Source: an uncultured Planctomycetaceae bacterium
Lineage (GTDB): Bacteria; Planctomycetota; Planctomycetia; Pirellulales; Pirellulaceae
Assembly: GCA_903927685.1 (NCBI GenBank)
Contig: CAIYOB010000007.1
Coordinates: 1-12,021 of the forward strand
Direction of reading: 5' to 3'
DNA length: 12,021 nt
Both the position numbers and the translations under genes were made by a program. Positions 1 to 9,732 of this stretch are shown piece after piece (positions within the stretch are counted from its first letter, which is position 1; every line of letters begins with the position of its first letter). The notes beneath the pieces were generated by a model, which saw only the letters and a list, made by a program, of their open reading frames with translations, was not told the DNA's origin and did no database searches.

Positions 1-1052
1 CACACCCGCACGTTGCGGCTGCCTCCCTCGACTTCCAAGCCGTCGTCCCAGCAGTGGCTGACAAGGTTGCCGTAGATGTCCGAATCGGGTCCGGGCGATC
101 CGCGGAAGCTGCCGTTACTCCCGCCGCCGATTACATCGTTGTACATATGCTCCAGGTCGGAAAAGCACTCGTTGTACCGGATCACGTGGTTCCCGGCAGT
201 GTTGAACAGCGACAGGCACTGCGGCCCTTGGGTATGATTGTGGAACTTGGCGTCCCACGCGCTGCCGTTGCAGTGGGGGTGGTGCAGCTTGCATCGCTGG
301 ACGATGAGACGTTCCAGGCTCGTGCTCTGCGAGAGGATCGCCGCCTCGTAGTCGAACCCGAAGCCGGTCTGGGGATTGAGCCGGCCCCAGTCGGAGATGT
401 CACAGCCCTCGATGACAATGTCGTGGCCGCCGTCGATTCGGATGGCGCCGATCGCTGTTCGGGTGGTGTTCTCGGCCGCCCCGGCGCCCTTGAGCGTCAG
501 TCCGCGGATGATCACGTAGGAAGCGTCGATCGTGATGCACGCATCGTGCCGGTGGCCGACGTTGATCGCCGCGCCAAGGCCGTCGTAAACTCGGTAGGCA
601 TCGGGCGTGCCGGATTCCTTGATGGCCAGCGGCGTATCGCGGTCCGCAACGCGGATCGTCTGGCCGGCCGGAAACTCGTTGCTCCAGGTCGTGGCGCTCA
701 GCGTCTCGGTTACCGACGCCTCGGAGAGTGTCAGCTGGACTTCATAGCGGGTTCCCGGAGTGAGGTTGACGATGCTGCCCCGGTAGTCCGCCAGCGCGAG
801 GTCGGTCTTGGAAATGGGGTTGTACCGCATGGCAAGGGCCTCCTGCCACTGCGGCTGTCCCTGCTGGCGGTAACGGACCTGCACTTGCTTTTCCGCAGAG
901 CCGTTCTGCGGTGACCAGTAGAGCCCCAGGCAGTGAAAGGTGGGAATGGCTACGGGGGCCTCGCCTGCCTCTAACCCCGTGCCCATCAGGACGGCGACGG
1001 CTGTTGCCGGCACGAGCCACGCCACGCCTCGTCGATTGTCGGGCTTGACCAT
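1..1052 (-). CDS. secreted right-handed beta-helix protein (partial, C-terminus beyond window)
   Basis: The frame starts at 1052 and stays open to the window edge, giving 350 codons of the N-terminal part. An AGGAG Shine-Dalgarno lies about 10 nt upstream of the ATG. Residues 1-30 form a signal peptide: basic MVKPDNRR, then a hydrophobic stretch ending around GLEAG. Residues about 33-124 look like a fibronectin-III-type beta-sandwich (GLYWSP, QVQVRYR, LTPGTRYEVQL). From about 172 the protein turns into short repeated beta-strand turns rich in I, V, N and G (CITIDASYVIIRGLTLKG, IRIDGGHDIVIEGCDIS), the pattern of a parallel beta-helix. The segment DDGLEVEGGSRNVRV near the edge is typical of planctomycete beta-helix proteins. 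Many relatives bind or cleave polysaccharides (lyases, carbohydrate-binding proteins), but no catalytic residues can be assigned from this half. The product is probably exported. It is transcribed away from the rest of the window. Confidence 0.85.
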   Translation of the reverse strand, partial: MVKPDNRRGVAWLVPATAVAVLMGTGLEAGEAPVAIPTFHCLGLYWSPQNGSAEKQVQVRYRQQGQPQWQEALAMRYNPISKTDLALADYRGSIVNLTPGTRYEVQLTLSEASVTETLSATTWSNEFPAGQTIRVADRDTPLAIKESGTPDAYRVYDGLGAAINVGHRHDACITIDASYVIIRGLTLKGAGAAENTTRTAIGAIRIDGGHDIVIEGCDISDWGRLNPQTGFGFDYEAAILSQSTSLERLIVQRCKLHHPHCNGSAWDAKFHNHTQGPQCLSLFNTAGNHVIRYNECFSDLEHMYNDVIGGGSNGSFRGSPGPDSDIYGNLVSHCWDDGLEVEGGSRNVRV

Positions 1053-1095
1053 CAGAAGTCTTCTCCTGCTCCACGCTCGCCCTGTCGTTTCGGGT

Positions 1096-1124
1096 GTTAT
1101 AGACCGTGAATCAGGGGAAGACAA
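1096..1124 (-). promoter_or_regulatory. sigma70-type promoter for the beta-helix gene
   Basis: On the minus strand, TTGTCT (1124-1119, 4 of 6 to consensus) is followed by a 17-nt spacer and TATAAC (1101-1096, 5 of 6). Transcription would start near 1088, about 36 nt before the ATG at 1052. Spacing and placement are ideal; activity is inferred. Confidence 0.6.
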
Positions 1125-1136
1125 CCACGCTTCCCC

Positions 1137-1196
1137 GATACGCTCGCGCGATCCTACGATGACGCGGGGCTGGCCTCGGGCTCCTCTGAGCGTATC
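1137..1196. repeat. 9-bp perfect inverted repeat in a divergent intergenic region
   Basis: GATACGCTC (1137-1145) is mirrored by GAGCGTATC (1188-1196) with 42 nt between. It lies between the divergent starts of the beta-helix gene (1052) and the small secreted ORF (1234), just upstream of the beta-helix promoter. It could be a split operator or a long-loop hairpin. No function is shown. Confidence 0.4.
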
Positions 1197-1233
1197 CGCA
1201 AAACACCCCTATCTTCACGAGAAGGAACACGGC

Positions 1234-1404
1234 ATGACCCAGCGTGCTACCTGTCTGTTGGCCACTTTTGCACTGTGCCTGCTGCTGCCCCCTGTTGCCA
1301 TGACTCAGGAACTTGTTGTCGCTCCCGACAGCGCGCAGGGCATCTACGAGCATTGCATCGTGTCGCCGATCCCAACGTCTGGACCGACGTGTCCGCTGGG
1401 CTGA
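1234..1404 (+). pseudogene. 5' remnant of a secreted protein gene (56 codons)
   Basis: GAAGGA sits 8 nt before the ATG, and the first 25 residues form a clear signal peptide (MTQRATCLLATFALCLLLPP, then VAMTQ). The following ELVVAPDSAQGIYE resembles the start of a mature secreted planctomycete protein. After that the frame degrades to HCIVSPIPTSGPTCPLG and stops at 1404, with no recognisable domain. In the next frame, downstream codons read LHRVADPNVWTDVSAGL, which looks more protein-like, so a frameshift or deletion near 1350 is plausible. The most likely reading is the 5' end of a gene whose body has been lost. A genuine small secreted peptide is the alternative. Confidence 0.4.
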
Positions 1405-1414
1405 CGCGGTCTCC

Positions 1415-1455
1415 TGGATGTCGCGGTCCCTTGCCGGGTGGTACAATGCGGCGAG
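1415..1455 (+). repeat. dispersed repeat, copy 1, containing an extended -10-like motif
   Basis: A 21-bp exact match with copy 2 (1429-1449 versus 2264-2284) contains TTGCCGGGTGGTACAATG. Weaker similarity extends on both sides (GTGTCGYGGTCC before it, GCRGCGA after it). Within it, TGGTACAAT matches an extended -10 element, with TGTCGC 17 nt upstream as a poor -35. As a plus-strand promoter it would start transcription about 120 nt before the gene at 1574. Confidence 0.5.
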
Positions 1456-1573
1456 GGTCCGGGCAGGTCCGGCCGAATATGGGCTCCATGGCCGCCGTTC
1501 GAAGGAGCCAAGGGAATGGTTTGCAGTGAAAGGGGCAGGGGCCGCCAGACCGTGCCTGGGGATTGCTTGAGCT

Positions 1574-2179
1574 ATGGCGAGATTGTTCGTGATCCTCGCG
1601 AAACGTGAACCCACGGCCGTTATTCTGCGCCGTGGACCGTCGGCGTGGTACCACATCATCCAGTGGGACACCGTGCGGGACACCTTTGTTCACGGGGCCT
1701 GGATCAAGGGGCGCATCTACGAAGAGAAGTGCGACGTTTCACCGGATGGGCGACTCTTGTTGTACTTCGTCCATCAGGGAAGCCGAGTCTCAACCGAATT
1801 CACGGATTCCTGGACCGCGATCAGCCGCGTGCCGTGGCTGCAGGCCCTGGTGGTGTGGCCGCAAGGCACGACCTATGGCGGCGGAGGTCGATTTGTCGGC
1901 GACTCGACGATCGCACTGAGGGGCGTCCTCGATTCCCCGCTCGCGGACTTCCCGTTGCGCGGCATTCGGGTAGTCAGCGCCGAGACGCCCGTGCATCAGC
2001 CAACGGATGACGTACCTGGCGCCGATTGGTGCGGGCGAGATCATCGCGACCGGGTTGTTTTTTCGCGAACGGGGCAGCTATTCCGCCGGGGGAACGGGAG
2101 GGACACACTTGTCGCTGACTTCACCGACCTGAGGCCAGAACCGCGCCCCGCCCCCGCTTGGGCGGGGCACCTGCTGTGA
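1574..2179 (+). CDS. conserved protein of unknown function (201 aa)
   Basis: The start MARLFVILAKREPTAVILRR, followed by GPSAWYHIIQWDT, matches my memory of a widespread uncharacterised bacterial family. Hallmarks visible here are RRGPS near residue 20, KGRIYEEKCDVSPDG near 45-60, LLYFV, the TAISRVPWLQAL segment, and LVVWPQGTTYGGGGRF near 92-107. The C-terminal part (RDRVVFSRTGQLFRRG, then LVADFTDLRPEP) fits the family's usual ending, so the gene looks complete. The alternation of tryptophan-rich turns and short strands suggests a beta-propeller-like or beta-rich soluble fold. There is no signal peptide or membrane segment. No strong Shine-Dalgarno precedes the ATG; the start is chosen on family resemblance. 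The gene stands alone between two copies of a short repeat. I cannot assign a biochemical function. Confidence 0.75.
   Translation: MARLFVILAKREPTAVILRRGPSAWYHIIQWDTVRDTFVHGAWIKGRIYEEKCDVSPDGRLLLYFVHQGSRVSTEFTDSWTAISRVPWLQALVVWPQGTTYGGGGRFVGDSTIALRGVLDSPLADFPLRGIRVVSAETPVHQPTDDVPGADWCGRDHRDRVVFSRTGQLFRRGNGRDTLVADFTDLRPEPRPAPAWAGHLL
2145..2168 (+). terminator. GC hairpin at the 3' end of the 1574-2179 gene
   Basis: GCCCCGCCC (2145-2153) pairs perfectly with GGGCGGGGC (2160-2168) across a 6-nt loop. It lies inside the last dozen codons and has no U tract. It could slow polymerase or stabilise the 3' end. It may also be a chance result of proline and glycine codons in high-GC DNA. Confidence 0.3.
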
Positions 2180-2251
2180 CGCCGCACCGCACCAACGGGC
2201 GACCGCCACCGCCGGCTTCCGGGCGACTCGAAGTGGAAGGCGCAGGGGATG

Positions 2252-2297
2252 GGGTGTCGTGGTCCTTGCCGGGTGGTACAATGCAGCGACTGCCCGG
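2252..2297. repeat. dispersed repeat, copy 2, next to the toxin-like gene stop
   Basis: This is the second copy of the element at 1415-1455 (core 2264-2284), again with the extended -10-like TGGTACAAT. It lies 18 bp past the stop of the minus-strand PIN-like gene. Here GCCGGG (2268-2273) can pair with CCCGGC (2292-2297), giving a long-loop hairpin. As a plus-strand promoter it would transcribe antisense into the toxin-like gene; as a minus-strand element it may mark the module's 3' end. Confidence 0.5.
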
Positions 2298-2314
2298 CCG
2301 GATAGTCGTGGATC

Positions 2315-2722
2315 TCACGGGACGTACAGCCGCCCGGTGCCACGTAGGCTCTCCACGTCCAAGAGATACTCCAGCACTTGGGCAGCTGCGCGCTGTGCAT
2401 AGTCGCGGTCCCGCAACAACCGGTCGGGATCGCCGATGGTTATGACCGGAAGACTGCGGGCTGTGCCTAGCGAGGCGATGGCGGCTTCGAGCGAGTCGGT
2501 GCCTTCCGCATTGCGGTTGCCCGTCAGCAAGACGATTTCGTGCGTCTGACAGAGTTCCCAGAGGTCGATGTCCGATGAATCGGGAGCGATCCCCAGCCGC
2601 TCGAACGATTCCAAGTCGCACTCGATCCCTTGCCAGACCTCACCCCAGGCCGGGGAGGACCAGATGGTGAGCAGTACCTGGAGGTGCCCTTCCACATTGT
2701 GGTCAGCCATGATCCTGGGCAT
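2315..2722 (-). CDS. PIN-like (DUF5615-type) toxin-like protein
   Basis: The 135-residue product starts MPRIMADHNVEGH and ends GRLYVP. The acidic N-terminal D-H-N, the segment DIDLWELCQTHEIVLLTGNR in the middle, and SLPVITIGDPDRL near the end fit a small PIN-like nuclease family related to DUF5615. I recall members in cyanobacteria and planctomycetes next to DUF433 genes, some misnamed malonyltransferase in databases. Candidate metal ligands are D7 and the acidic residues around DSSDIDLW. The start at 2722 is preferred over 2710 because GAGG sits 6 nt upstream of the former; the latter's AGG is only 3 nt away. The gene overlaps the upstream DUF433 gene by 20 bp, implying translational coupling and a toxin-antitoxin-type module. 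Nuclease activity is inferred from family. Confidence 0.7.
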   Translation of the reverse strand: MPRIMADHNVEGHLQVLLTIWSSPAWGEVWQGIECDLESFERLGIAPDSSDIDLWELCQTHEIVLLTGNRNAEGTDSLEAAIASLGTARSLPVITIGDPDRLLRDRDYAQRAAAQVLEYLLDVESLRGTGRLYVP

Positions 2723-3065
2723 CGCGATCCTCGGCCGACAGACGACTGTGAACCTCGGCCAGCCGGAGTTCGGCGGCCTGACGACAGCGGTCGACTTTGG
2801 CCTGGACATCCGGCCGGTAGCGATAGCTGCGATGCCGTTCGAGGATGCCCTGGTACTCGGTCTCGACCTCTTCCCGATGCGTTTCGATGTAGTCGATCGC
2901 CGCCTGAACGTCGCGCGACGACAGCCGGAACAGCGCCGCAATGCGGTCGCGATGCCAGCCATGCTGCAGGTAGTCCATGACGTCGAAGACGGTGATTCGC
3001 GTTCCGGCGATCTGCGGCCCGCGTCCGCGGTTGACGATGAGGTCGGCGTCAGAAGCTACCTGCAT
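2703..3065 (-). CDS. DUF433 domain protein, antitoxin-like
   Basis: The 120-residue product carries a DUF433 domain in its first 65 residues: the IVNRGRGPQIAGTRITVFDV core, then DYLQHGWHRDRIAALFRLSSRDVQAAIDYI. This is the winged or ribbon-helix type DNA-binding domain common in antitoxins of PIN-like toxins. The C-terminal 50 residues are charged and helical (THREEVETEYQGILERHRS onward) and probably wrap the partner. AAAGGAG lies 7 nt before the ATG at 3065, which fixes the start; the open frame continues upstream but has no comparable site. Its stop overlaps the start of the PIN-like gene. The usual behaviour of such pairs is autorepression by the antitoxin or the complex, inferred here. Confidence 0.8.
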   Translation of the reverse strand: MQVASDADLIVNRGRGPQIAGTRITVFDVMDYLQHGWHRDRIAALFRLSSRDVQAAIDYIETHREEVETEYQGILERHRSYRYRPDVQAKVDRCRQAAELRLAEVHSRLSAEDRDAQDHG

Positions 3066-3094
3066 GGCGGTTCTCCTTTGGCGTACTGCTTTGT

Positions 3095-3100
3095 ATTCTA
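3095..3100 (-). promoter_or_regulatory. candidate -10 element for the DUF433/PIN-like module
   Basis: TAGAAT on the minus strand (5 of 6 to TATAAT) sits about 30 nt before the DUF433 ATG. No good -35 is visible at the proper distance (TGGCAC at 17 nt is poor), so the promoter may depend on an activator or be weak. Confidence 0.35.
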
Positions 3101-3179
3101 GCGGGTAGCGGGCGAAAGTGCCACGGCAGCCGCCTCCACGGGACGGAACAGACGCTGCCCCGACAAGGGGAATCGGCCG

Positions 3180-3209
3180 AACGAGAAAAGGCACGTGAGC
3201 CGCCGTGCC
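3180..3209 (-). terminator. rho-independent terminator after the moxR-type gene
   Basis: Read on the minus strand, GGCACG (3209-3204) pairs with CGTGCC (3195-3190) across an 8-nt loop and is followed by TTTTCTCGTT (3189-3180). It begins 34 nt after the ATPase stop and precedes the DUF433 gene. It would separate the large operon from the toxin-antitoxin-like module. The 6-bp stem is short, so strength is uncertain. Confidence 0.55.
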
Positions 3210-3242
3210 GTCCCCGTGGCGCGGCATTTTTCCTCAGCGGGA

Positions 3243-4627
3243 CTACAGCCGGGGGACTTCGACGGAGCGGATCAGTTCGGTCAGCAGCTCGTCCACGTTG
3301 CGGCCTTCGACCTCGGCTTCGGCGGTCAGGATCACCCGGTGCCGCAGGGCGGGCAGGGCCAGTTGCACGACGTCGTCCGGCACGGCGTAGTCCCGTCCGG
3401 CAAAGGCGGCTAGAGTGCGGGCCGATTGCATCAGCGCGATGCCGGCCCGCGGGGAAGCGCCCAGGTGGAACTGCGGCCACTTGCGGGTCAGTCGGACCAG
3501 TTTATTGATGTACTCGATCAGCTTCGAGTCCACCCGCACGTCGGCGTTCTGCTTTGTGATCCGCATGATCTCGTCGGGCGTGGTCAGCGGCGCCAGTTCG
3601 CGCTCCAAACGCTCGTTCAGGTCCACCTGGCGGCTGTGCAATTCGAGGATCTGCGCCTCTTCCTCGGCCCGCGGGTAATCGGCGGTCAACTTGAACATGA
3701 ACCGATCCAGTTGGGCCTCGGGCAGGTTGTACGTGCCTTCCGATTCGATCGGGTTCTGCGTCGCCAGCACCAGGAACGGGCGTGCCAGGTTGTGGCTCTT
3801 GCCGTCGATGGTGACCCGGTATTCCTGCATGATCTCCAGCAGGGCGGCGTGCGTCTTGGCCGGCGAGCGGTTGATCTCGTCCGCCAGCAGCAGTTGGGTG
3901 AAGACCGGCCCGGGCCGAAAGCGAAACTCCTGTGTCTTCATGTCGAAGATCGGAGCCCCGGTGATATCGGAGGGCATCAAGTCGGCCGTGAACTGGATGC
4001 GGCCGAAATGGCACCCCAGCACGCGGCCCAGCGTGCGGACGAACAGCGTCTTGCCCAATCCCGGCACGCTTTCAATCAAGATGTGCCCGCTGGAGAACAG
4101 GGCCACCAACGAGCCCAGTACCAACTCCTGCTGGCCGACAAAGATCTTGCCGATCTCGGCCGTGATCCGGTCGAACAACTGCTTGGTCTCCGTCTCGCGG
4201 CCCGGATGGTGCGGCGTCGCCGCCATCAGGGTCGGCGCGGCGGGCGGAGCCGGCGGCTGGGGAGCCAGCGGCGTTCCCAGCAGCGGGGACGCGGCAGCTG
4301 TGGCGGCACCTCCAGGCGCGGCGGCAAACGGCGAACCGGCGGGGGGTGCCGGCGGCAGGGAGTTGCCCTCCACAGTGGACGCCGAACCGCCGTCGGTTGT
4401 CGACGAGATCGTCGGGAGCGGCGGCGGGCTGGGCACGGCCTGCGGACGAGGGACGGCGGCTGGCGGGGCGGCAATCGCCTGGACGGCTCCGCATTCCGGG
4501 CATTTGGCCTTGCGGCCGGCGAACTGCAGGGGCACGCGCAGCTGCCGTCCACAGGTCTGACAAACGAACTCGATTGTGCCCTGGTCGCTCGAACCGGAGA
4601 CCGGTCCGTCGTCGAACGGTGAATGAC

Positions 4628-4631
<4 letters not shown>
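3243..4631 (-). CDS. MoxR-family AAA+ ATPase with N-terminal zinc ribbon
   Basis: The 462-residue protein has three parts. Residues 20-48 form a zinc ribbon with C24, C27, C44 and C47. Residues about 53-145 are a low-complexity proline- and alanine-rich linker. From about 148 to the end runs a complete MoxR AAA+ module. Walker A is SVPGLGKT at 188-195, Walker B is LLLADE at 247-252, sensor 1 is ATQNP around N293, and the arginine-bearing LPEAQLDRF contains R310. The C-terminal lid follows (LGASPRAGIALMQSARTLA). MoxR proteins act as chaperone-like ATPases that mature or insert cofactors into partners, usually with DUF58 and VWA proteins. None of those lies in this window; the gene is coupled to the AmmeMemoRadiSam fusion by an ATGA overlap (4628-4631). 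The zinc ribbon and linker probably tether a partner. ATPase assignment is secure; the substrate is unknown. Confidence 0.93.
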
Positions 4632-7882
<3,251 letters not shown>

Positions 7883-7911
7883 GATGCGGTCCCTCTTCGC
7901 TTGGTCCCGCG

Positions 7912-8541
7912 TTACAGCGTCCCGGGATCTCCGCCCGGCGGCGGGTTCTGCCTCTGGTGCGCTTCGCGCTGTTGCTGCTGGACCCGCTGCTGGAACTGCT
8001 GGAACGTGCTCTGCAACGACTGCAGCAACCGCGGCACCTGAGGCACCGACATAAAGACCCGCGCCGACACCGCGGACGTGGGAAACAGGTTGGTAAGAAA
8101 ATCGAACTTGAACTCCGACGGCGTGTGGCCGATCATCACGCCGTTCGCATATGCTCCGGGCAGTAACTCGTCCGCCAGCTTCAACTCGTCGTAGATTTCT
8201 TGCGCCGTCGGCTGGCGGGCGGGCGGCGGACTGGGCGGCAGCATCGGCGGCTCGCCGAAACGGCTGCGGTAGATGTCCAGGTTCTTGCGCAGCGCCTCGA
8301 TGAACTGCGGCAGCGTCACGTGCGGCATCACGATCCGCGCCGTGACCGAAGGCGGCGTGCTGAGGTTCTGCACAAAGTCCAGGATGAACTCCGTGGCGCC
8401 GGTCATGACGATCGCGCCCGTGCTGAACGCCCCGCGACTGACGCGCTCAGGTACGCGGGCGCTGACATGCTGGACGCGGACCTGCTCGCTGTGGGCTCCG
8501 CCTTCACCCGGACCGCCGGTTGGGTTCGCCGTTTCGCTCAT
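7912..8541 (-). CDS. tandem DUF3467 domain protein (209 aa)
   Basis: Two DUF3467-like units align almost without gaps. Unit 1 covers about residues 38-97 (GAFSTGAIVMTGATEFILDF, then ARIVMPHVTLPQFIEALRKN). Unit 2 covers about 129-188 (GAYANGVMIGHTPSEFKFDF, then ARVFMSVPQVPRLLQSLQST). They share the pattern TEF-x-DF, then ARV/IxM, then a helix with regular leucines. The N-terminal 28 residues are glycine-rich, and the tail after 185 is glutamine-rich then proline- and glycine-rich, so both look disordered. Start 8541 (MSETANPTGG) is chosen because the open frame further upstream encodes low-quality sequence; AGGG lies about 11 nt before it, which is long. DUF3467 has no settled function; small members are usually single-domain. 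The gene opens the operon that includes the AmmeMemoRadiSam fusion 29 nt downstream. Cytoplasmic, no signal or membrane segment. Confidence 0.8.
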   Translation of the reverse strand: MSETANPTGGPGEGGAHSEQVRVQHVSARVPERVSRGAFSTGAIVMTGATEFILDFVQNLSTPPSVTARIVMPHVTLPQFIEALRKNLDIYRSRFGEPPMLPPSPPPARQPTAQEIYDELKLADELLPGAYANGVMIGHTPSEFKFDFLTNLFPTSAVSARVFMSVPQVPRLLQSLQSTFQQFQQRVQQQQREAHQRQNPPPGGDPGTL

Positions 8542-8877
8542 AGCCGTTGATGTCCCTTCGTACTGTTCGATGGTTACCGTGCGGCACCGCGGCAAGTTTG
8601 ACGAGCGCCAAACCTGCCAGACGGCTCCAGATCGCCGCACGCCCTGATTCTTCAGTTTATCAGTTTTTCCGGCCATCGACAGCGGAGCGACCGTCTTTTT
8701 GGGGTTCCAGGGGGAGCGAGATCGGGCGCCGGCCCGAGGACGTGTTTTGGTTCCGTCCCCGTGCTCGGTCATTGGTGCTCGACATTGGTGCTCGGCCCTG
8801 GGGCTTTCCCGCCAACGAGCCCTGGTTTACAGTCTTGGGTTGTGTGCAGCCCGCCTTTTCTGTTCGGAGGTCCACCC
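8542..8877. other. divergent intergenic region, 336 bp
   Basis: This region lies between the DUF3467 operon (minus) and the membrane-protein gene (plus) and should hold both promoters, but I find no pair of -35 and -10 boxes I trust on either strand. It contains the short tandem repeat at 8761-8801. It also has a small stem, CTGAT/ATCAG, followed by TTTTT, near 8644-8670. Minus-strand open codons extend into it from the DUF3467 gene but do not look like protein. Confidence 0.5.
8761..8801. repeat. three-unit short tandem repeat
   Basis: GTGCTCGGTCATTG, GTGCTCGACATTG and GTGCTCGGCCCTGG follow each other directly (14, 13 and 14 nt; the third is diverged at its end). They lie about 75 bp upstream of the membrane-protein start. 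They could be regulatory iterons, part of a dispersed intergenic element, or slippage products. Confidence 0.6.
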
Positions 8878-9651
8878 ATGACGAAGTCCGTTGAGCCGAT
8901 TTCCCCATCCCTGCCCGTCCCCCGTCGGGATCCCGGCGAGGCCGGTCCAGCGCCCGGCTTGCGCTGCGGGCCTCTGTCGGGGTGCGCGGCCGCGTTGCTG
9001 GCCGGTTTGCTGACATGGGGCCTGACGCGGGCTGTGTTCCCCGTGTTTGACATTCCCGAGGAGTTGAAGAACCTGCCCAGTCCCCAGCCGGCGCACTTGG
9101 CGGTCAAGGCGGAGCGGGCGCAGATCGAGGCGGACCGTTGGAACGCGACCCTGTTGTTCGCGGTCTTGGGGCTGACCGTGGCCGGCGGTTTGGCAGTGGC
9201 CGAATGCCTGGTGCGAGGCCGCGCCGCAGCGGCGTGGTGGCGAGCCTTGTTGAGCGGCTCGATCGCCGGCCTGTTGGGGGCCGCAGGAGGCCTGTCAGCG
9301 TCGCTGCTCTTGGAATCGCCGCAACACCTGGCGGGCTTGAGTCCATTGGCCAGAACGATTTCCATCCAGTGCCTGGGCTTGGGTTTGGCGGGCCTGGGAA
9401 TCGGCCTGGGCGTCGGCACGCTGGGTGGCGGACGAGTCCTGTTGAATGCCGCCGTGGGCGGAGTCTTGGCGGGAGGGCTGGTTGGCTTTGTCTATCCCAC
9501 GGCGATGGGGTACCTGCTGCCCGCGGCCCAAACGGAGCGAGTCGTGCCTCTCGAACCGACCAGTCAATTGATCTGGCTGGCGGCGATGTCCGGAATCTCG
9601 GCGCTGGTCATCACGGGCTTGGGAAAGAAGGACAACCGGGCGGCCCAATAG
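8878..9651 (+). CDS. hypothetical multi-pass membrane protein (257 aa)
   Basis: I do not recognise the family. The start at 8878 has GGAGG 7 nt upstream, better than any start in the longer open frame. After a proline-rich cytoplasmic-looking tail (residues 1-30), about six hydrophobic segments are visible near 34-55, 89-111, 122-146, 160-182, 187-208 and 228-248. They are rich in glycine, alanine and leucine (LGLGLAGLGIGLGVGTLGGG). The loop 56-88 between the first two is hydrophilic (DIPEELKNLPSPQPAHL, then KAERAQIEADRW). Glycine-rich helices suggest tight packing, as in small transport or membrane-scaffold proteins, but no catalytic or transport motif is evident. It is a single gene, divergent from the DUF3467 operon and convergent with the lipoprotein gene. 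Confidence 0.8.
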   Translation: MTKSVEPISPSLPVPRRDPGEAGPAPGLRCGPLSGCAAALLAGLLTWGLTRAVFPVFDIPEELKNLPSPQPAHLAVKAERAQIEADRWNATLLFAVLGLTVAGGLAVAECLVRGRAAAAWWRALLSGSIAGLLGAAGGLSASLLLESPQHLAGLSPLARTISIQCLGLGLAGLGIGLGVGTLGGGRVLLNAAVGGVLAGGLVGFVYPTAMGYLLPAAQTERVVPLEPTSQLIWLAAMSGISALVITGLGKKDNRAAQ

Positions 9652-9654
9652 CGC

Positions 9655-9689
9655 AACAAGAAAGCGGGACGAGGTCGCCCTCGTCCCGC
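9655..9689. terminator. bidirectional rho-independent terminator
   Basis: GCGGGACGAGG (9664-9674) and CCTCGTCCCGC (9679-9689) form a perfect 11-bp stem with a 4-nt loop between two convergent genes. On the minus strand it is followed by TTTCTTGTT (9663-9655), serving the lipoprotein transcript. On the plus strand it lies 12 nt after the membrane-protein stop. Confidence 0.85.
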
Positions 9690-9732
9690 CGTGATGCTTC
9701 TCGCCGCGGGCACGGTCTGACGGTCGCGGCGG

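Noticed and set aside
54..914. Plus-strand open frame of 286 codons at the left edge
   Set aside because: It is antisense to the beta-helix gene, which has a signal peptide, ribosome site, promoter and family motifs.
2723..2962. N-terminal extension of the PIN-like frame
   Set aside because: It lies wholly within the DUF433 gene in another frame, and the family N-terminus begins near MADHN.
3203..3236. Plus-strand hairpin GCCG...CGGC followed by TTTTT
   Set aside because: No plus-strand gene ends here and the stem is only about 4-5 bp; the minus-strand hairpin at 3180-3209 explains the spot better.
3426..4622. Long plus-strand open frame of about 398 codons opposite the MoxR gene
   Set aside because: It is the antisense of a well-supported ATPase; composition follows codon bias of the real strand, and no domain is visible.
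8542..8772. N-terminal extension of the DUF3467 protein
   Set aside because: The codons read as basic low-quality sequence, overlap an intergenic region, and are not needed for the domain.
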